Of a stretch of 42,048 nucleotides of DNA, positions 40,801 through 42,048 are shown in pieces. Position numbers and translations under genes: made by a program. Below the pieces are notes generated by a model. The model was not told the origin of the DNA and did not search any database. It saw nothing but the letters and a program-made list of their open reading frames with translations. This DNA is from Acidobacteriota bacterium (GTDB taxonomy: Bacteria > Acidobacteriota > Terriglobia > Acidiferrales > UBA7541): positions 1 through 42,048 of the forward strand of contig QHYH01000158.1 in NCBI GenBank assembly GCA_003223215.1. The letters run 5' to 3'. The stretch's first letter is position 1, and the number at the start of each line of letters is the position of its first letter.

Positions 40801-41085
40801 TCACACACCGAACTTCTTAAAAATGGCCTGCACCGCGCGGTTCACTCCCAAGTCCACCAACCACAAAAAAACTCCAAAAAAGGCCACGGTAACCAGCACC
40901 ACCCAGGTGGTTGACACCACATCCTCGCGCGTTGGCCAGGTGATCTGCTTCAACTCCAAGCGCGTGTCGTGGAGGAATTCCTTGGTCTCCGCGAGCGTGC
41001 GTGAGATCTTTTCACCAAGGCCCGCCGCCGCTCCGGTGATGGCGTTGCCTTCGCCGTTTTTGACTTTTACTGCCTGCGTAGCCAT
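40801..41085 (-). CDS. secE: Preprotein translocase subunit SecE
   Basis: Small membrane subunit of SecYEG. 94 residues. A cytoplasmic N-terminal part precedes the amphipathic conserved segment ETKEFLHDTRLELKQITWPT (KKITWPT-type motif) and a single membrane helix (TTWVVLVTVAFFGVFLWLVD). Length and order before nusG are typical. Confidence 0.96.
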   Translation of the reverse strand: MATQAVKVKNGEGNAITGAAAGLGEKISRTLAETKEFLHDTRLELKQITWPTREDVVSTTWVVLVTVAFFGVFLWLVDLGVNRAVQAIFKKFGV

Positions 41086-41168
41086 CTTTCCCTCGATTAC
41101 TTCCTGCGGAAGCTCTGGGCTGTCGCTTGTTCCTGCTCGCCCCGTTTCCTACAAGGAACGCTCAACTC

Positions 41169-41243
41169 TGGCAGGGGAGGAGGGATTCGAACCCCCATAC
41201 CCGGTTTTGGAGACCGGAGTCCTGACCGTTGGACGACTCCCCT
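41169..41243 (-). tRNA. tRNA-Trp (anticodon CCA)
   Basis: On the minus strand the acceptor AGGGGAG (from 41243) pairs with CTCCCCT, the anticodon arm CCGGT-CTCCAAA-ACCGG carries CCA, and the T-loop reads TTCGAAT. CCA is encoded at 41171-41169 after discriminator G. About 72 bases plus CCA. It lies between rpmG and secE, as in many bacteria. Confidence 0.95.
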
Positions 41244-41286
41244 AAATTCAAATCCGGTCTGCCCCGGAAACCCTCCCAAACAAAAA

Positions 41287-41436
41287 CTATTTCACTTCCT
41301 TGTGCGCCGTCTGCTTGCGGCACGTATTGCAGAATTTCTTCGTTTCCAGACGCTCGCTGTGCTTCTTCTTGTTTTTGGTCGTGGTGTAGTTGCGGTTCTT
41401 GCATTCCCCGCACTGCAATGTGATGGTTTCGCGCAT
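41287..41436 (-). CDS. rpmG: 50S ribosomal protein L33
   Basis: 49 residues from ATG 41436, with AGGAG 7 bases upstream. [20 protein letters not shown] then [16 protein letters not shown] and [13 protein letters not shown]. Two CxxC pairs (CGEC, CNTC) mark the zinc-binding form. The upstream gene ends inside its ribosome site (TTAGGAG), so translation is coupled. Confidence 0.96.
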   Translation of the reverse strand: MRETITLQCGECKNRNYTTTKNKKKHSERLETKKFCNTCRKQTAHKEVK

Positions 41437-41445
41437 TTCTTGCTC

Positions 41446-41853
41446 CTAAGCATTCGCCGATTTCGCCTGATCGCTCAGGTCCAGCAACCGGCGCACTACC
41501 GATTCCGTAAAAGGCCACACCTGCGTCTGTTCCCAGCGATGATTCTCCTGGTCATAGCGGCACCATCCGCCCGGCCATCGTCCAAGCCGCTCTTCGGCAT
41601 TGCTGAGCGCTTCCTGTATTTTGACCCCCCATACAAGGTCGCGCTCGGTGTCCGGGCCCAGTTCCTTCGGGCTCGAGATGGTAAACCGGAGAAACCGATG
41701 GCCCTTCCAAACCTGCAGGCCTTCCCCGTGCAACCCCTCCGGCATGATCTTTACTTTCAGCCCCCACGCCTGCCCCCAGCTCTTCAACTGTCCGCCAAGG
41801 GCCTTCAAATCGTCCCGCATTAGCAAATAGTTGTGCTGCTCCTGCTTTTTCAT
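41446..41853 (-). CDS. Conserved-looking hypothetical between tuf and rpmG
   Basis: 135 residues from ATG 41853, with GGGGAG 8 bases upstream. Not recognised. No signal peptide or membrane helix; Trp-rich (SWGQAWGLKVKI, QVWKGHRFLRF, RWPGGWCRYDQENHRWEQTQ), so it may bind ligand or nucleic acid (guess). The stop lies in the rpmG ribosome site, and the tuf stop is 64 bases upstream, so it is embedded in the translation operon and probably co-expressed at high level. Codon use matches its neighbours. Confidence 0.75.
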   Translation of the reverse strand: MKKQEQHNYLLMRDDLKALGGQLKSWGQAWGLKVKIMPEGLHGEGLQVWKGHRFLRFTISSPKELGPDTERDLVWGVKIQEALSNAEERLGRWPGGWCRYDQENHRWEQTQVWPFTESVVRRLLDLSDQAKSANA

Positions 41854-41917
41854 AGCGACTGCTCCCCGTTCTCCGCGACGCTCCCTGGGCTAGGGTAGGG
41901 GCAACCGCTTGACGTTC

Positions 41918-42048
41918 CTACTCGAGGATTTCGGTGACGGCGCCGGCGCCGACGGTGTGGCCGCCTTCGCGTATCGCGAAGCGCAAGCCTTTCTCGAGAG
42001 CCACCGGCGTGATCATGCTGACTTCGCAGCTCACGTTGTCGCCCGGCA
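41918..42048 (-). CDS. tuf: Elongation factor Tu, C-terminal end (5' part outside window)
   Basis: The last 43 codons of EF-Tu: [20 protein letters not shown] then [20 protein letters not shown] and LE-stop at 41918-41920. This is the family C-terminal beta-barrel. The rest lies beyond the right edge. It heads the operon toward rpmG. Confidence 0.96.
   Translation of the reverse strand, partial: PGDNVSCEVSMITPVALEKGLRFAIREGGHTVGAGAVTEILE

Overview
The window is a GC-rich (roughly 60%) bacterial chromosome segment that reads as housekeeping DNA with small accessory islands. The gene content (BamA, LolD/LolC export, GatCA amidotransferase, IspG), the long beta subunit of RNA polymerase with a cysteine-rich insertion, and several lineage-type hypothetical proteins suggest an Acidobacteriota genome, probably Terriglobia-like. 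This placement is by recall of family sequences, not by a search.

Layout. (1) 1-8850, minus strand: lysS, a LolC/E-type permease, lolD, clpC and bamA, with bamA running off the left edge. This cluster joins envelope biogenesis (lipoprotein release, outer-membrane protein assembly) to protein quality control and translation. (2) 8990-13577, plus strand: an unknown protein, an ECF sigma factor, its zinc-finger anti-sigma factor, a DUF4097-like exported protein, shikimate kinase and a lipoprotein-like unknown. (3) 13694-18582, mixed strands: a zinc-ribbon/XRE regulator, an HD-domain protein, ispG, and a divergent pair (TetR regulator / retropepsin-like-NTF2-like fusion) sharing a perfect palindrome. 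(4) 18583-18902: a gene-free stretch that looks like a stand-alone IS200/IS605-type omega-RNA and right end, directly upstream of gatC-gatA. (5) 20725-25981: a DinB fragment, a small HTH-like protein, an exported unknown and a secreted two-block ankyrin-repeat protein. (6) 25982-42048, minus strand: the classical tuf - (unknown) - rpmG - tRNA-Trp - secE - nusG - rplK - rplA - rplJ - rplL - rpoB - rpoC block, followed by a membrane hybrid histidine kinase behind its own promoter.

Regulation visible in sequence: sigma70-like promoters before lysS, the 9053 gene, the XRE gene, the TetR gene, the ankyrin gene and the kinase; STOP-c-START junctions at lolD/clpC and anti-sigma/DUF4097; and strong palindromes in the rplL-rpoB and rpoB-rpoC spacers. 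The best candidates for something new are the stand-alone omega-RNA-like locus at about 18700-18873 and the four-CxxC-type zinc-ribbon insertion in RpoB.
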